Assembly (NCBI GenBank): GCA_031292015.1
Contig: JARLHY010000198.1
Coordinates: 1 to 25,760, forward strand
From: Negativicutes bacterium
GTDB lineage: Bacteria > Bacillota_C > Negativicutes > Sporomusales_B > JARLHX01
DNA: 25,760 nucleotides
Direction: 5' to 3'
Numbering within the stretch: the stretch's first letter is position 1; the number at the start of each line of letters is the position of its first letter. Positions 1 through 7,850 of this stretch are shown here, one piece after another. The notes beneath the pieces were generated by a model. That model ran no database searches and was not told the DNA's origin. It saw only the letters and a program-made list of their open reading frames with translations. The position numbers and the translations under genes were made by a program.

Positions 1-1
1 G

Positions 2-82
2 AGGCTCATCATTGATCCCTTCATTTCCAAGGACCGGAAAAAGCATTTGTCGGAGATCCAAATTCCCGTCAAGAAGCGTTGA
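2..82 (+). CDS. C-terminal end of an unidentified protein (partial)
   Basis: An open frame enters from the left edge and ends at TGA 80-82. It encodes 26 residues, ending in IPVKKR. The tail is basic and contains no motif I recognise, so no function is assigned. A strong intrinsic terminator begins 22 bases after the stop, which supports this being a real gene end. Because the next promoter has MerR-type geometry, the lost gene could be a regulator, but nothing in the visible residues shows that. Confidence 0.5.
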   Translation, partial: RLIIDPFISKDRKKHLSEIQIPVKKR

Positions 83-104
83 AGCGGACTATCCTGCCGG
101 GACC

Positions 105-140
105 AAAGAATTGCGCATAAGCGTGCGCAATTCTTTTTAT
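105..140 (+). terminator. Intrinsic terminator of the left-edge gene
   Basis: A perfect 13-bp stem (105-117 paired with 124-136, core GAATTGCGCA/TGCGCAATTC) has a 6-base loop and is followed by a T-rich run. It separates the left-edge gene from the desulforedoxin promoter. Confidence 0.9.
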
Positions 141-156
141 TTTTCCAAAAAACAGA

Positions 157-187
157 TTGACATTAAAGTTACTTTAACCTTTAGAAT
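157..187 (+). promoter_or_regulatory. Promoter with MerR-type 19-bp spacer and central inverted repeat
   Basis: A consensus -35 (TTGACA, 157-162) and a -10-like TAGAAT (182-187) are separated by 19 bases. The spacer holds a perfect inverted repeat, TTAAAGT-T-ACTTTAA (163-177). An overlong spacer of 19-20 bases with an operator inside it is the hallmark of promoters activated by MerR-family regulators, which untwist the DNA on activation. A 17-base reading with TTTAGA (180-185) as -10 is also possible. The regulator is not visible in the window. Confidence 0.6.
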
Positions 188-272
188 CTAATTAAGAGAT
201 ATTAACTATCAGTAGATAATGGAAATTAATTTCCGCGCGCATTGATGCCAAAAGAGAAAGGAGGGATTTACA

Positions 273-392
273 GTGGCCAATCTGGGAGAAGTTTTCACCT
301 GCAGCCTATGTGGCAATGAAGTCACCGTGATCAAAGCCGGCGGCAATCCGCAAATAACGTGCTGCGGACAGCCTATGGAAAAGAAGAGCTGA
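273..392 (+). CDS. Desulforedoxin (stand-alone Fe(Cys)4 protein)
   Basis: A GTG start behind AAAGGAGGG (257-266) opens a 39-residue frame with two cysteine pairs, C10-x2-C13 and adjacent C30-C31. This is the desulforedoxin pattern: two cysteine pairs, the second pair adjacent, bind one rubredoxin-like iron. Length and N-terminus (MANLGEVFTC) closely match the 37-residue Desulfovibrio gigas desulforedoxin. In most organisms this module is the N-terminal domain of desulfoferrodoxin (superoxide reductase), but here a stop follows the module and no catalytic domain is attached. It probably acts as a small cytoplasmic electron carrier. It lies behind the MerR-type promoter and 57 bases ahead of the exported SnoaL-like gene, so co-transcription is likely. 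Its redox partner is unknown. Confidence 0.9.
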   Translation: MANLGEVFTCSLCGNEVTVIKAGGNPQITCCGQPMEKKS

Positions 393-449
393 CCGCCGGC
401 TTCTTCTGCCGGTATAAAATTGAAACAACTAAATTTAAGGAGCGACAAC

Positions 450-1025
450 ATGAAAAAGATATTTCTTCAGATAAGTTTGTTGGTGGTAATACTAGTAGGG
501 GCGGTAACCCCGGCCTTCGCCGCCGGTGCTGACGACGGCAAATATTCTCCGGAGATGCAGGCAGTGATCGACCAGGTGCAGAAATATAATGATGAGAAGG
601 AACAAGTAGCAAAGAATCTGGCAACCTTTGATGAACTGGATTATATGGTGTTCAGCAATCAAGAATGGGTCCGGCTGCATGAAAGCCATTCCCCGGATGT
701 CATTGTCAACTGGCCCGACGGCCATAAAACCTATGGTATCGACAAACATATCGAAGACCTTAAGGCGATGTTCGTCTATGCCCCTGATACTCAGATAAAA
801 GTGCACCCCATAAGAATCGGCCAAGGTGAATTTACAGCTGTGACAGGCATAATGACCGGAACCTTCTCCAAACCCATGCCGCTTGGCGACGGCAAATTCA
901 TTCAACCCACAGGCAAAAAATACTCGATCCCCATGTGCACCGTAGGGCACTGGAAAGACGGTGTCATGATCGAAGAATTCCTCTACTGGGACAACGCGAC
1001 CTTCATGAAACAGATCGGGCTATAA
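450..1025 (+). CDS. Exported SnoaL-like (NTF2-fold) protein
   Basis: The frame encodes 191 residues from ATG 450. This start has AAGGAG (436-441) at good spacing; an upstream in-frame ATG at 420 lacks a site and would spoil the signal peptide. The N-terminus is a classic Sec signal: MKK, a hydrophobic run, then AFA with likely cleavage after A24. The mature part resembles the SnoaL-like/ester-cyclase branch of the NTF2 superfamily: a region rich in aromatics and His (LHESHSPDVIVNWPDGH), then strands ending in EEFLYWDNATFMKQIGL. SnoaL folds are small ligand-binding or isomerase barrels, and the chemistry cannot be read from the sequence. Export is unusual because most relatives are cytoplasmic. 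Placement after desulforedoxin suggests a shared stress or redox regulon. Confidence 0.7.
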   Translation: MKKIFLQISLLVVILVGAVTPAFAAGADDGKYSPEMQAVIDQVQKYNDEKEQVAKNLATFDELDYMVFSNQEWVRLHESHSPDVIVNWPDGHKTYGIDKHIEDLKAMFVYAPDTQIKVHPIRIGQGEFTAVTGIMTGTFSKPMPLGDGKFIQPTGKKYSIPMCTVGHWKDGVMIEEFLYWDNATFMKQIGL

Positions 1026-1051
1026 GGGTCCGCCTTCCGTCAACCTGGCCG

Positions 1052-1073
1052 GAACCGTCCGCAAGGGCGGTTC
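1052..1073 (+). other. GNRA-capped hairpin after the SnoaL-like gene
   Basis: GAACCGTCC (1052-1060) pairs with GGGCGGTTC (1065-1073), with one G-T pair and a GCAA tetraloop. No T-run follows, so it is not a standard terminator. It may protect the 3' end of the upstream message or be a weak termination site. Confidence 0.45.
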
Positions 1074-1096
1074 TGCCGCTCCGGCGAAGCCGTCTT

Positions 1097-1126
1097 TTGG
1101 ACTCATAAATAACTGTCAATTATATC
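1097..1126 (+). promoter_or_regulatory. Possible promoter of the pirin gene
   Basis: TTGGAC (1097-1102) lies 17-18 bases before TTATAT/TATATC (1120-1126), just upstream of the AAGGAAGG ribosome-binding site. Both boxes are imperfect. Confidence 0.35.
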
Positions 1127-1144
1127 TGCAAGGAAGGTTTTGTT

Positions 1145-1996
1145 ATGATGAACAGCGCTACACGGTCTGTTAACAAAATTGTAACCGGAACGCATACTGT
1201 GGACGGTGCCGGCGTAAGATTGGTCAGAGTGATCGGTCACGCTGACACGGCAGATTTTGACCCGTTCCTCATGCTGGACGCCTTTGATTCCATCAATCCT
1301 GACGACTATGTCAGCGGTTTTCCCTGGCACCCCCACCGCGGCATTGAGACCATCACTTATCTGATCAGTGGCGATATCGAGCATGGGGACAGTCTTGGCA
1401 ATAAAGGCAGCATTTTGGACGGAGAATGCCAGTGGATGACGGCAGGATCCGGGATTATCCATCAGGAAATGCCCAAACCCAGTGACAGAATGCTCGGGGT
1501 TCAGCTATGGCTCAATCTGCCGGCGAAAGATAAAATGGTTCCCCCGAAATACCATGGAATAACTCAGGCCGCTATCCCGCTGATCGATGAGGGAGACAGG
1601 AAGATACGTATTATTGCCGGCAACTACGCCGGAAACGCCGGGGCGGTGGAAGGAGACTATATTAAACCGTTGTACCTGGATGTGGAAATGAAACCAGGTA
1701 CCGAGTGGTCCTTGGATACCGACGAGGCGGCAACCTTATTTGTTTACATCCTTCAGGGCGAAGGGACTTTCGGTCCTGCCGCAGGTGAGGCAATTGCCGC
1801 AAAACAGGCCGTATTGTTTGATACAGGAAAAAAGTTCAAGGTGAAAGCCTCCGGCAACGGACTGCGGTTTTTGCTTATGTCAGGAAAACCGCTCAGACAG
1901 CCTATTGCCTGGGGCGGCCCGATCGTCATGAATACCCAGGAGGAATTGGACCTGGCGTTCAGGGAACTCCGGGAAAACACATTTATCAAGTCCTAA
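1145..1996 (+). CDS. Pirin family protein
   Basis: A bicupin protein of 283 residues, the usual pirin length. The N-terminal cupin carries the pirin signature FPWHPHRGIETITYL (59-73). The four expected metal ligands are present: H62, H64, H106 and E108. Bacterial pirins are cytoplasmic metalloproteins; some (such as E. coli YhhW) oxidise quercetin and others modulate partner proteins. ATG 1145 follows AAGGAAGG; a second ATG at 1148 cannot be excluded. It is followed at 31 bases by an FMN reductase and then an extradiol dioxygenase, so the three probably form one transcript. That context favours a role in handling aromatic or quinone-like electrophiles, but the substrate is unknown. Confidence 0.9.
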   Translation: MMNSATRSVNKIVTGTHTVDGAGVRLVRVIGHADTADFDPFLMLDAFDSINPDDYVSGFPWHPHRGIETITYLISGDIEHGDSLGNKGSILDGECQWMTAGSGIIHQEMPKPSDRMLGVQLWLNLPAKDKMVPPKYHGITQAAIPLIDEGDRKIRIIAGNYAGNAGAVEGDYIKPLYLDVEMKPGTEWSLDTDEAATLFVYILQGEGTFGPAAGEAIAAKQAVLFDTGKKFKVKASGNGLRFLLMSGKPLRQPIAWGGPIVMNTQEELDLAFRELRENTFIKS

Positions 1997-2027
1997 AAAA
2001 TATCGGTTAATAAAAGGAGGAAGCCCC

Positions 2028-2597
2028 ATGTCGGCGAAAAAAATAGCAGTTCTCGTAGGCAGCCTGCGCAAAGAATCTTTTAGCAGGAAGATCGCAAAAG
2101 AGTTGATGACAATGCTTCCGGCGTCTTTCCAAATCCGGGAGGTCGAAATTGGCCAGTTGCCGCTGTACAATCAGGATTTCGATGATAACGGCACTCCGCC
2201 GGCGTCCTGGACAGCTTTTCGGGAAGACATGCGGAGTTTTGACGCCGTTCTTTTCCTGACACCGGAGTACAACCGGTCGGTTCCGGCTGTGCTGAAAAAC
2301 GCTCTTGATGTGGGTTCACGCCCCTACGGCCAAAGCATCTGGGACGGAAAACCTGGTGCGGTGATGAGTGTATCGCCCGGTGGCTTAAGCGGTTTTGGCG
2401 CAAATCATCACCTGCGGCAGTCCCTCGTCTTCTTGAATGTGCCGGCGATGCAGCAACCAGAGGCCTATATCGGCAATGCCGCGGCGCTTTTTGGCGCCAG
2501 TGGCGCACTCAGTAGCGAACCTACCCGACAGTTTTTGCAGCGGTTCATGGATTCCTTCGCTACCTGGATTGAAGCCACCGCGCCTAAGAAAGACTAA
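2028..2597 (+). CDS. NADPH-dependent FMN reductase (quinone/chromate reductase type)
   Basis: A flavodoxin-like protein of 189 residues with the family's phosphate-binding loop near the N-terminus (GSLRKESFSRKIA, 11-23). The conserved PEYNRSVPAVLKNALD segment, which contacts FMN and nicotinamide, lies in the middle. These features place it with ChrR/YieF-type enzymes, cytoplasmic FMN proteins that reduce quinones by two electrons and can reduce chromate or azo dyes. The start is well supported by AAAAGGAGG seven bases upstream. It sits between pirin and a DODA-type dioxygenase, consistent with detoxifying quinoid compounds. True quinone, FMN and chromate substrates cannot be told apart from sequence. 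Confidence 0.9.
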   Translation: MSAKKIAVLVGSLRKESFSRKIAKELMTMLPASFQIREVEIGQLPLYNQDFDDNGTPPASWTAFREDMRSFDAVLFLTPEYNRSVPAVLKNALDVGSRPYGQSIWDGKPGAVMSVSPGGLSGFGANHHLRQSLVFLNVPAMQQPEAYIGNAAALFGASGALSSEPTRQFLQRFMDSFATWIEATAPKKD

Positions 2598-2646
2598 GCA
2601 AAAAAATAAGGCGCCTGTGACGATTCCGAGGAAGGGTGGATCAAGT

Positions 2647-3414
2647 ATGCAACTGATGCCGACTTTATTTGTCGGTCATGGTTCGCCGATGAATATCATC
2701 GAAAACAATCAGTTTGTCCGGGGCTGGGAACAAATTGCGGCGACGCTTCCCAGGCCGCAAGCCATACTCGCAGTCTCAGCCCATTGGTATACCGAGGGGA
2801 CCCGCGTGCTGGACAGCGAATCGCCCCGAACCATCCATGACTTTTATGGTTTTCCCGAACAATTGTACAGTATCACCTATCCGGCGCCCGGAACCCGTCA
2901 GCTTGCCGCCAGGACTCGCGGCCTCCTCGGGAACAAAGCCGTGTTGGATGGCAGTTGGGGCCTGGATCATGGAACATGGTGTGTACTGAAGGTAATGTAT
3001 CCGGCCGCCGACATACCCGTATTTCAGGTGAGTATTGACCGGAGGGCACCGGCACAGGAGCATTTCGCCTTCGGGCAAAAGTTAAAAGAGCTCCGGTCGG
3101 AAGGGGTCATGATTCTGGGCAGCGGCGACGTCGTCCACAATTTGGGCATGATCCAGTTCTCAAGTAACGTCGGCTTCGATTGGGCCTATGAATTTGACAA
3201 TCATATCGCTGACTGCATCCGCAACAAAGATATGGCCAGTGTGATCGGCTACAAGAAATTTGGCCGGTCCGCCGAGCTTTCTGTGCCGATGCCGGATCAT
3301 TTTTACCCCCTGCTTTATGTCCTGGGGGCGGTGGCCGAAACAGACCAGCTTCAGGTCTACAATCAGGACTGCGTCATGGGCAGCATATCCATGACCTCCT
3401 ACGTATTTGCCTGA
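2647..3414 (+). CDS. ygiD: 4,5-DOPA-dioxygenase-extradiol family protein (YgiD-like)
   Basis: A protein of 255 residues, close to the family length of about 260. Key segments are FVGHGSPMN (H11), VSAHWYT (H46), SGDVVHNLG and PMPDHFYPLLYVLGA, which supply the histidines of the single metal site in class III extradiol dioxygenases of the LigB/DODA type. The frame is open further upstream, but ATG 2647 is chosen because it has a GGAAGGGTGG site and yields the family N-terminus; the longer version would overlap the FMN reductase by about 160 bases. Such enzymes cleave catechol rings using oxygen, which is odd in a presumed anaerobe and suggests a defensive role or another reaction. Last gene of the pirin cluster. 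Confidence 0.88.
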   Translation: MQLMPTLFVGHGSPMNIIENNQFVRGWEQIAATLPRPQAILAVSAHWYTEGTRVLDSESPRTIHDFYGFPEQLYSITYPAPGTRQLAARTRGLLGNKAVLDGSWGLDHGTWCVLKVMYPAADIPVFQVSIDRRAPAQEHFAFGQKLKELRSEGVMILGSGDVVHNLGMIQFSSNVGFDWAYEFDNHIADCIRNKDMASVIGYKKFGRSAELSVPMPDHFYPLLYVLGAVAETDQLQVYNQDCVMGSISMTSYVFA

Positions 3415-3459
3415 CGACAAAAAAGCGAATGAATCACAGGATTGTCCGCCGAAGAGCAG

Positions 3460-3487
3460 CACCGGCCACCGTTGGCCGGTGTTTTCT
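3460..3487 (+). terminator. Intrinsic terminator of the pirin cluster
   Basis: A 9-bp perfect stem (CACCGGCCA 3460-3468 with TGGCCGGTG 3473-3481), a 4-base loop and a following TTTT run end the pirin-reductase-dioxygenase unit. Confidence 0.85.
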
Positions 3488-3652
3488 GTTGTCATCCCGT
3501 TTGCTCCGGCCGTGCGCCATGAGGGGGTAGGATAAACAAGCCCTGCCACAACACGAATTGCAAAAATTAACAAAACCATAACGCAATATTAACCTTAGCT
3601 CTCCTCCTGTAAATTACAATAGTTGTGATAAGTGATAAGGGAGGGGCAGTTT

Positions 3653-4960
3653 TTGAAAAAAGCAAACCGGTTCTGGTTAGTGTCGCTCATAGGAATTTTC
3701 CTTGCAACAACCCTTGGCTGCGGAGGCTCGACAGGTTCCGCCCCGCAAGCCGGAGGCAAAACCGTCATCGAGTATTGGCACGTGAACGCCGAGAGTTTCG
3801 GCGGACCGACCGTCAAGCAGCTTGTGGAACAATTCAATAAAGACAACCCTGATATCGAGGTTGTCGCCAAATACAATCCCGATATGTACAAAGGCCTGAC
3901 CCAAAACCTGCAGGCAGCCATGGCTTCCGGGAAAAATCCCGACGTGGTTCAGATGGGTTACAGCTATGTCAACTACGCCGGCGAGAACCTGAAGTATGCC
4001 AACATCGCCGACATCATCGCCAAACAGGCCCCGGAAGACAAAACCTATCTCCAGGATAACTTCCTGCCCAACATTCTGGCCCTGGCCGCCACCGACGACG
4101 GCAAGCAGCTCGGTCTGCCATATTCGGTCAGCGTACCGGTGCTTTACTACAACCCGGATATTTTCCGGCAGGCCGGCCTTGACCCGGCCAAACCGCCGCA
4201 AACCTGGCGGGAGGTTGTCCAATACGCCAGAACCATCAGGGAGAAAACCGGCACTGTCGGCTTTTTCATGCAGGAATTCGCCGACAACTGGGCGCAGCAG
4301 GCGCTGATGGAATCGAATGGGGGACAGGTACTGGCCAAGAAGGACGGCAAGACGGTGGCCGGTTTTGACTCTCCGGAAGCGGCTGAGGCTTACCAGTTGC
4401 TGGCCGACATGGTCAAAGACGGCAGCGGTCTCCACGCCACCAACGAAGAAGGGTTCCAGGCCTTTTTGAGCGGCAAGCTCGGCATGGTCTGCACCACCAT
4501 CGGCAAGCGGGAGAACTTTGAATCCAGCGCCAAATTCACTGTTATGGCCGCCCAGTTCCCCAGCTTCGAAGGCAAGACCAAGAAAGTTCCGGCCGGCGGA
4601 AACCTGCTGATGGTATTCTCCCAGGACCCGGCCAAGCAAAAAGCAGCCTGGCGTTTCGTCAAATACCTTGAATCGCCTGAGGCTCTGGCCCTCTGGACCA
4701 AAGGCACCGGCTACATGCCGCCCCGCAAAGGTGTGACCGAAGATCCGAAAGGGTTGAAGGATTTCGTCGAAAAGAACAAAAATATGCAGGCCGCCATGTC
4801 TCAGCTTCCCAGTGTGGTAAAATGGGCCAGCTTCCCCGGCGCCAACGGCCTTCAGGCTGAGCAGGTGCTCATCGACGTACGCGACATCATCCTCAGCGGC
4901 AAACAGTCGGCGTCGCAGGCCCTGAAAGAGGCTGCCGCCAAAATCAACGCCCTGTTGTAA
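3653..4960 (+). CDS. Sugar-type ABC transporter substrate-binding lipoprotein
   Basis: A family 1 extracellular solute-binding protein (MalE/UgpB type) of 435 residues, the normal size. The start is TTG 3653, eight bases after GGGAGGGG; the upstream in-frame GTG 3632 would put that site inside the gene. The N-terminus is a lipoprotein signal with a Lys-rich head, a hydrophobic stretch and TLGC, so C23 should be lipidated and the protein anchored outside the membrane. The mature start (VIEYWHVNAES) and the SGKNPDVVQM segment are typical of carbohydrate or glycerol-3-phosphate binders. First gene of an importer operon; the ligand is not readable from sequence. Confidence 0.93.
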   Translation: MKKANRFWLVSLIGIFLATTLGCGGSTGSAPQAGGKTVIEYWHVNAESFGGPTVKQLVEQFNKDNPDIEVVAKYNPDMYKGLTQNLQAAMASGKNPDVVQMGYSYVNYAGENLKYANIADIIAKQAPEDKTYLQDNFLPNILALAATDDGKQLGLPYSVSVPVLYYNPDIFRQAGLDPAKPPQTWREVVQYARTIREKTGTVGFFMQEFADNWAQQALMESNGGQVLAKKDGKTVAGFDSPEAAEAYQLLADMVKDGSGLHATNEEGFQAFLSGKLGMVCTTIGKRENFESSAKFTVMAAQFPSFEGKTKKVPAGGNLLMVFSQDPAKQKAAWRFVKYLESPEALALWTKGTGYMPPRKGVTEDPKGLKDFVEKNKNMQAAMSQLPSVVKWASFPGANGLQAEQVLIDVRDIILSGKQSASQALKEAAAKINALL

Positions 4961-4975
4961 GAACAGCCGACCGAT

Positions 4976-5026
4976 GAATGCCGAAAGAGCTTACCCGGCT
5001 ATTTCGGCATTCCTTTTCATTTTTTC
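4976..5026 (+). terminator. Attenuator-type hairpin between binding protein and permeases
   Basis: An 11-bp perfect stem (GAATGCCGAAA 4976-4986 with TTTCGGCATTC 5002-5012) is followed by CTTTTCATTTTTT. It starts 16 bases after the binding-protein stop and ends just before the first permease's ribosome-binding site. Partial termination here would make more binding protein than membrane parts, a known strategy in ABC importer operons. Confidence 0.75.
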
Positions 5027-5045
5027 CTTGGAAGGGATTGTCGCC

Positions 5046-5924
5046 ATGAATCGTTATACCTGGCAAACAGCTGTATTTCTCGCACCCGCAGCCGCCGTCT
5101 TCCTGGTCTTTTCTTACTGGCCGCTGCTGCAGGACCTGTGGCTCAGCTTCCATTCCTGGAACATGGTCAGCCCCACCATGAAATATGTCGGCTGGCAGAA
5201 CTACTTCCAACTGCTTGCCGGTGGTGAAATGGGCAAAGTACTGACCAACTCCGTGCTCTATATCCTGGTCCTGCTTGTGGTCAATTTTCTTTTTCCCTAT
5301 CTGCTATCCTTCGGTATGGCCCATTGTGTGAAAAGGCTCAGCTATTTTTACCGTTCGGTCCTGTTCATTCCCAGCACGCTGTCACTGGCGGTGGCCAGCA
5401 TCATCTTTCTGTGGATCTTCAACCCCCTGGCCGGCCCCCTGCAGATCCTGCTGTCCGCTGTCGGGCTGGAGTCGCCCCGCTGGTTCAAGGAATCAGGGCT
5501 GGTCATCGTTGCCATCAGCCTGATCATCGGCTGGAAGGTATTCGGTTACAATCTGATCATCCTGCTGGCCGCGATGGTCGATGTCCCCAGGGAACTGATC
5601 GAGGCCGCCAAACTGGAAAACGCGTCAAACTGTCAGATATTTCGCCGCATCGTCGTACCGATGACCTCACCGGCCGCGCTATATGTCTTCATCATCACCA
5701 TCGTATTCGGACTGCAGTACGTTCTTGTCCCGGTGAACATGCTCACCCAGGGCGGACCGGACCAGGGCAGCACCAACCTGGTGTACATTGTCTATCAATA
5801 TGGCTTCGTGTTTTTTCAGACCGGCAAGGCCGCCGCGTTCGCGGTGCTGACCATGCTGGCTTACGCCGGTTTTCTGGTTGTAAAGACAAAAGTGCTGAAC
5901 AAGCGGGTGCACTATGAAAACTGA
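5046..5924 (+). CDS. ABC transporter permease (MalF/UgpA type)
   Basis: An inner-membrane permease of 292 residues with about six hydrophobic segments and the cytoplasmic EAA loop (ELIEAAKLENASNCQIFRRI) that docks on the ATPase. ATG 5046 follows GGAAGGG at nine bases. The earlier in-frame ATG 4974 is rejected because it lies at the foot of the terminator-like hairpin and has no ribosome-binding site. It should pair with the next permease to form the channel. The end overlaps the next start by 11 bases, indicating translational coupling. Confidence 0.93.
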   Translation: MNRYTWQTAVFLAPAAAVFLVFSYWPLLQDLWLSFHSWNMVSPTMKYVGWQNYFQLLAGGEMGKVLTNSVLYILVLLVVNFLFPYLLSFGMAHCVKRLSYFYRSVLFIPSTLSLAVASIIFLWIFNPLAGPLQILLSAVGLESPRWFKESGLVIVAISLIIGWKVFGYNLIILLAAMVDVPRELIEAAKLENASNCQIFRRIVVPMTSPAALYVFIITIVFGLQYVLVPVNMLTQGGPDQGSTNLVYIVYQYGFVFFQTGKAAAFAVLTMLAYAGFLVVKTKVLNKRVHYEN

Positions 5925-6741
5925 CAACAACGCCGGCTGGCCCTGGCACGTCCTGCTGATGCTCACGGTGCTTGTGCAGCTGTGGCCGCTGCTGTTCATG
6001 CTGTCCACCTCGTTTAAGACCATGGATCAGGTCTTCCAGTCGACCCTGAATCCCCTGCCGGCCCCGCCGGTCCTCGACAACTACCGTCATGTGCTGGAGT
6101 CGCTGCCGCTCTTCAAATACATCTGGAATACCTTTTTCATCGCCGTCGGCGTCACCGTCGCCAAAGTGGCTACAAGCGTCTTGGCCGGCTTCGCCTTTGT
6201 CTATTACCAGTTCCCTGGTAAGGAAAAACTCTTCAATATCTTTTTATTAACCTTTTTCATTCCCATTACCGTGGTCATCATGCCCAACTATCTCCTCATC
6301 GCCAAGCTGGGCCTGATCAACAGCCCCTGGGGGGTCATGCTGCCCCAGTTGGCTGACGGAATGGGGATTTTCCTGATGCGCCAGACCATGCGGACCATTC
6401 CCCGGCCCCTGCTAGAAGCCGCCCGCCTGGAAAATGCGTCCGCCTGGACCGTCCTGACCCGCATCATCGTCCCGCTGATCAAACCTTCCGTTATCGCCAT
6501 CAGCATCGTCTTTTTCATCAACTCCTGGAATGAGTACTTCTGGCCGCTGCTGGTGCTGAGCGACAAGCCGTCTTATACGCTGCCGCTGGCCCTGCAGATG
6601 TTCATCAGCGCCGAAGGCGGCAGTGCCTGGGGTGTAGCCATGGCGGTCGCCACTCTTACGTCGCTGCCGCCGCTGGTGCTGTATCTGGTCTGTCAGCGGT
6701 TTATCATCAACACCTTCATGCAATCTGGAGTGAAAGGATAG
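5914..6741 (+). CDS. ABC transporter permease (MalG/UgpE type)
   Basis: A membrane protein of 275 residues with about six transmembrane segments and an EAA loop (LLEAARLENASAWTVLTRII) before its C-terminal helices. The NSWNEYFWPLLVL segment and C-terminal VKG are typical of the MalG/UgpE branch. Its ATG overlaps the previous gene by 11 bases and it is followed after 11 bases by the ATPase. Second half of the membrane channel. Confidence 0.93.
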   Translation: MKTDNNAGWPWHVLLMLTVLVQLWPLLFMLSTSFKTMDQVFQSTLNPLPAPPVLDNYRHVLESLPLFKYIWNTFFIAVGVTVAKVATSVLAGFAFVYYQFPGKEKLFNIFLLTFFIPITVVIMPNYLLIAKLGLINSPWGVMLPQLADGMGIFLMRQTMRTIPRPLLEAARLENASAWTVLTRIIVPLIKPSVIAISIVFFINSWNEYFWPLLVLSDKPSYTLPLALQMFISAEGGSAWGVAMAVATLTSLPPLVLYLVCQRFIINTFMQSGVKG

Positions 6742-6752
6742 GGGAGCTGCCG

Positions 6753-7850
6753 ATGAACGGAGTAGTTTTTGAACATGTTTACAAGGCCTACGGCAATAAT
6801 ATGGTCGTGACAGACCTGAACCTGACGGTGGAAAAAGGAGAACGCCTGGTGCTGCTCGGACCTTCCGGCTGCGGCAAGACCACCACCCTAAGGCTCATCG
6901 CCGGATTGGAGACGCTTACCGCCGGGACCCTCAAGATGGGCGGCCAGGTTGTGAATGCCGTCGAACCGGGAGCCCGGAATGTGGCCATGGTTTTTCAGAA
7001 TTACGCCCTGTATCCCCACATGACGGTATGGGACAATATCACCTTTGGTCTGTCGATTCAGAAGGTCCCCCAGGCTGAGATCGACGCCCGGACCGAAAAG
7101 GCCCTCCAAATTCTTAACCTGACCGGCTACGAGCGGCGCAAGCCCCACGAACTGTCCGGCGGTCAGAAGCAGCGGGTGGCCCTGGGGCGGGCCCTGGTCA
7201 AACAGGCTCCCTTTTTCCTGCTGGACGAACCGCTTTCCAATCTCGACGCCCAGCTGCGGCTCCAGGCCCGTACCGAACTCGTCAAAATCCACGATCTTTA
7301 CCGGCCAACCCTCATCTATGTCACCCACGATCAGGTCGAAGCCATGACCGTCGGCCAGCGGATCGCGATCCTGAACCAGGGGCTGCTGCAGCAGTTGGAC
7401 ACCCCGGATATCATTTACAGCCGCCCGGCCAACACCTTTGTGGCTTCCTTCATCGGCTCACCGCCGATGAACCTGCTTCAGGGGCACTTTCGCGACGGCG
7501 CCCTGTGGATCGCCGGCAGCCGTATCGATCCCCCGGCCGAGTGGCAGGCGGTTTTCGCCCGTCACCCGGACATACGGATCGGCATCCGACCTGAACACTG
7601 TCTCGTAAGCGACAAACCGCAGCTTCAGGGTGAGGTGGAACTGGTGGAACATCTTGGCCCGAGCCGCTGCCTGCATGTCCGCCTGCACCACGACGGACAG
7701 CGGGCGCTCTGCCTGCTGCCGGAAGGGGAGGCCATTCCCAGGGGAACCATCGGGCTCACCTTTTCCTGGCAGCATGTCAACGCCTTTGACGGCCACAGCG
7801 GCATCAACACCGGTCATCCCGCCACTCTCGCTTATTCGCGGGCCGGCTGA
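6753..7850 (+). CDS. ABC transporter ATP-binding protein (MsmK/UgpC type)
   Basis: 365 residues with all ATPase motifs: Walker A GPSGCGKTT (36-44), a Q-loop near FQNYALYPHMTV, signature LSGGQKQRVALGRAL, Walker B FLLDEPLSNLDA and a switch histidine (YVTHDQVEAM). The C-terminal third is the MalK-like regulatory/TOBE domain, including IGIRPEH. Length and C-terminal domain identify the class of ATPases serving carbohydrate importers, and it energises the two preceding permeases. The start has AGGGGAG upstream. The residues after about 340 are less conserved in the family. Confidence 0.95.
   Translation: MNGVVFEHVYKAYGNNMVVTDLNLTVEKGERLVLLGPSGCGKTTTLRLIAGLETLTAGTLKMGGQVVNAVEPGARNVAMVFQNYALYPHMTVWDNITFGLSIQKVPQAEIDARTEKALQILNLTGYERRKPHELSGGQKQRVALGRALVKQAPFFLLDEPLSNLDAQLRLQARTELVKIHDLYRPTLIYVTHDQVEAMTVGQRIAILNQGLLQQLDTPDIIYSRPANTFVASFIGSPPMNLLQGHFRDGALWIAGSRIDPPAEWQAVFARHPDIRIGIRPEHCLVSDKPQLQGEVELVEHLGPSRCLHVRLHHDGQRALCLLPEGEAIPRGTIGLTFSWQHVNAFDGHSGINTGHPATLAYSRAG

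Noticed and set aside
2437..2646. N-terminal extension of the dioxygenase
   Set aside because: It overlaps the end of the FMN reductase in another frame and lacks the family sequence; ATG 2647 gives the conserved start.
4974..5045. Upstream ATG extending the first permease by 24 residues
   Set aside because: It lies at the foot of the terminator-like hairpin and has no ribosome-binding site; ATG 5046 has one.
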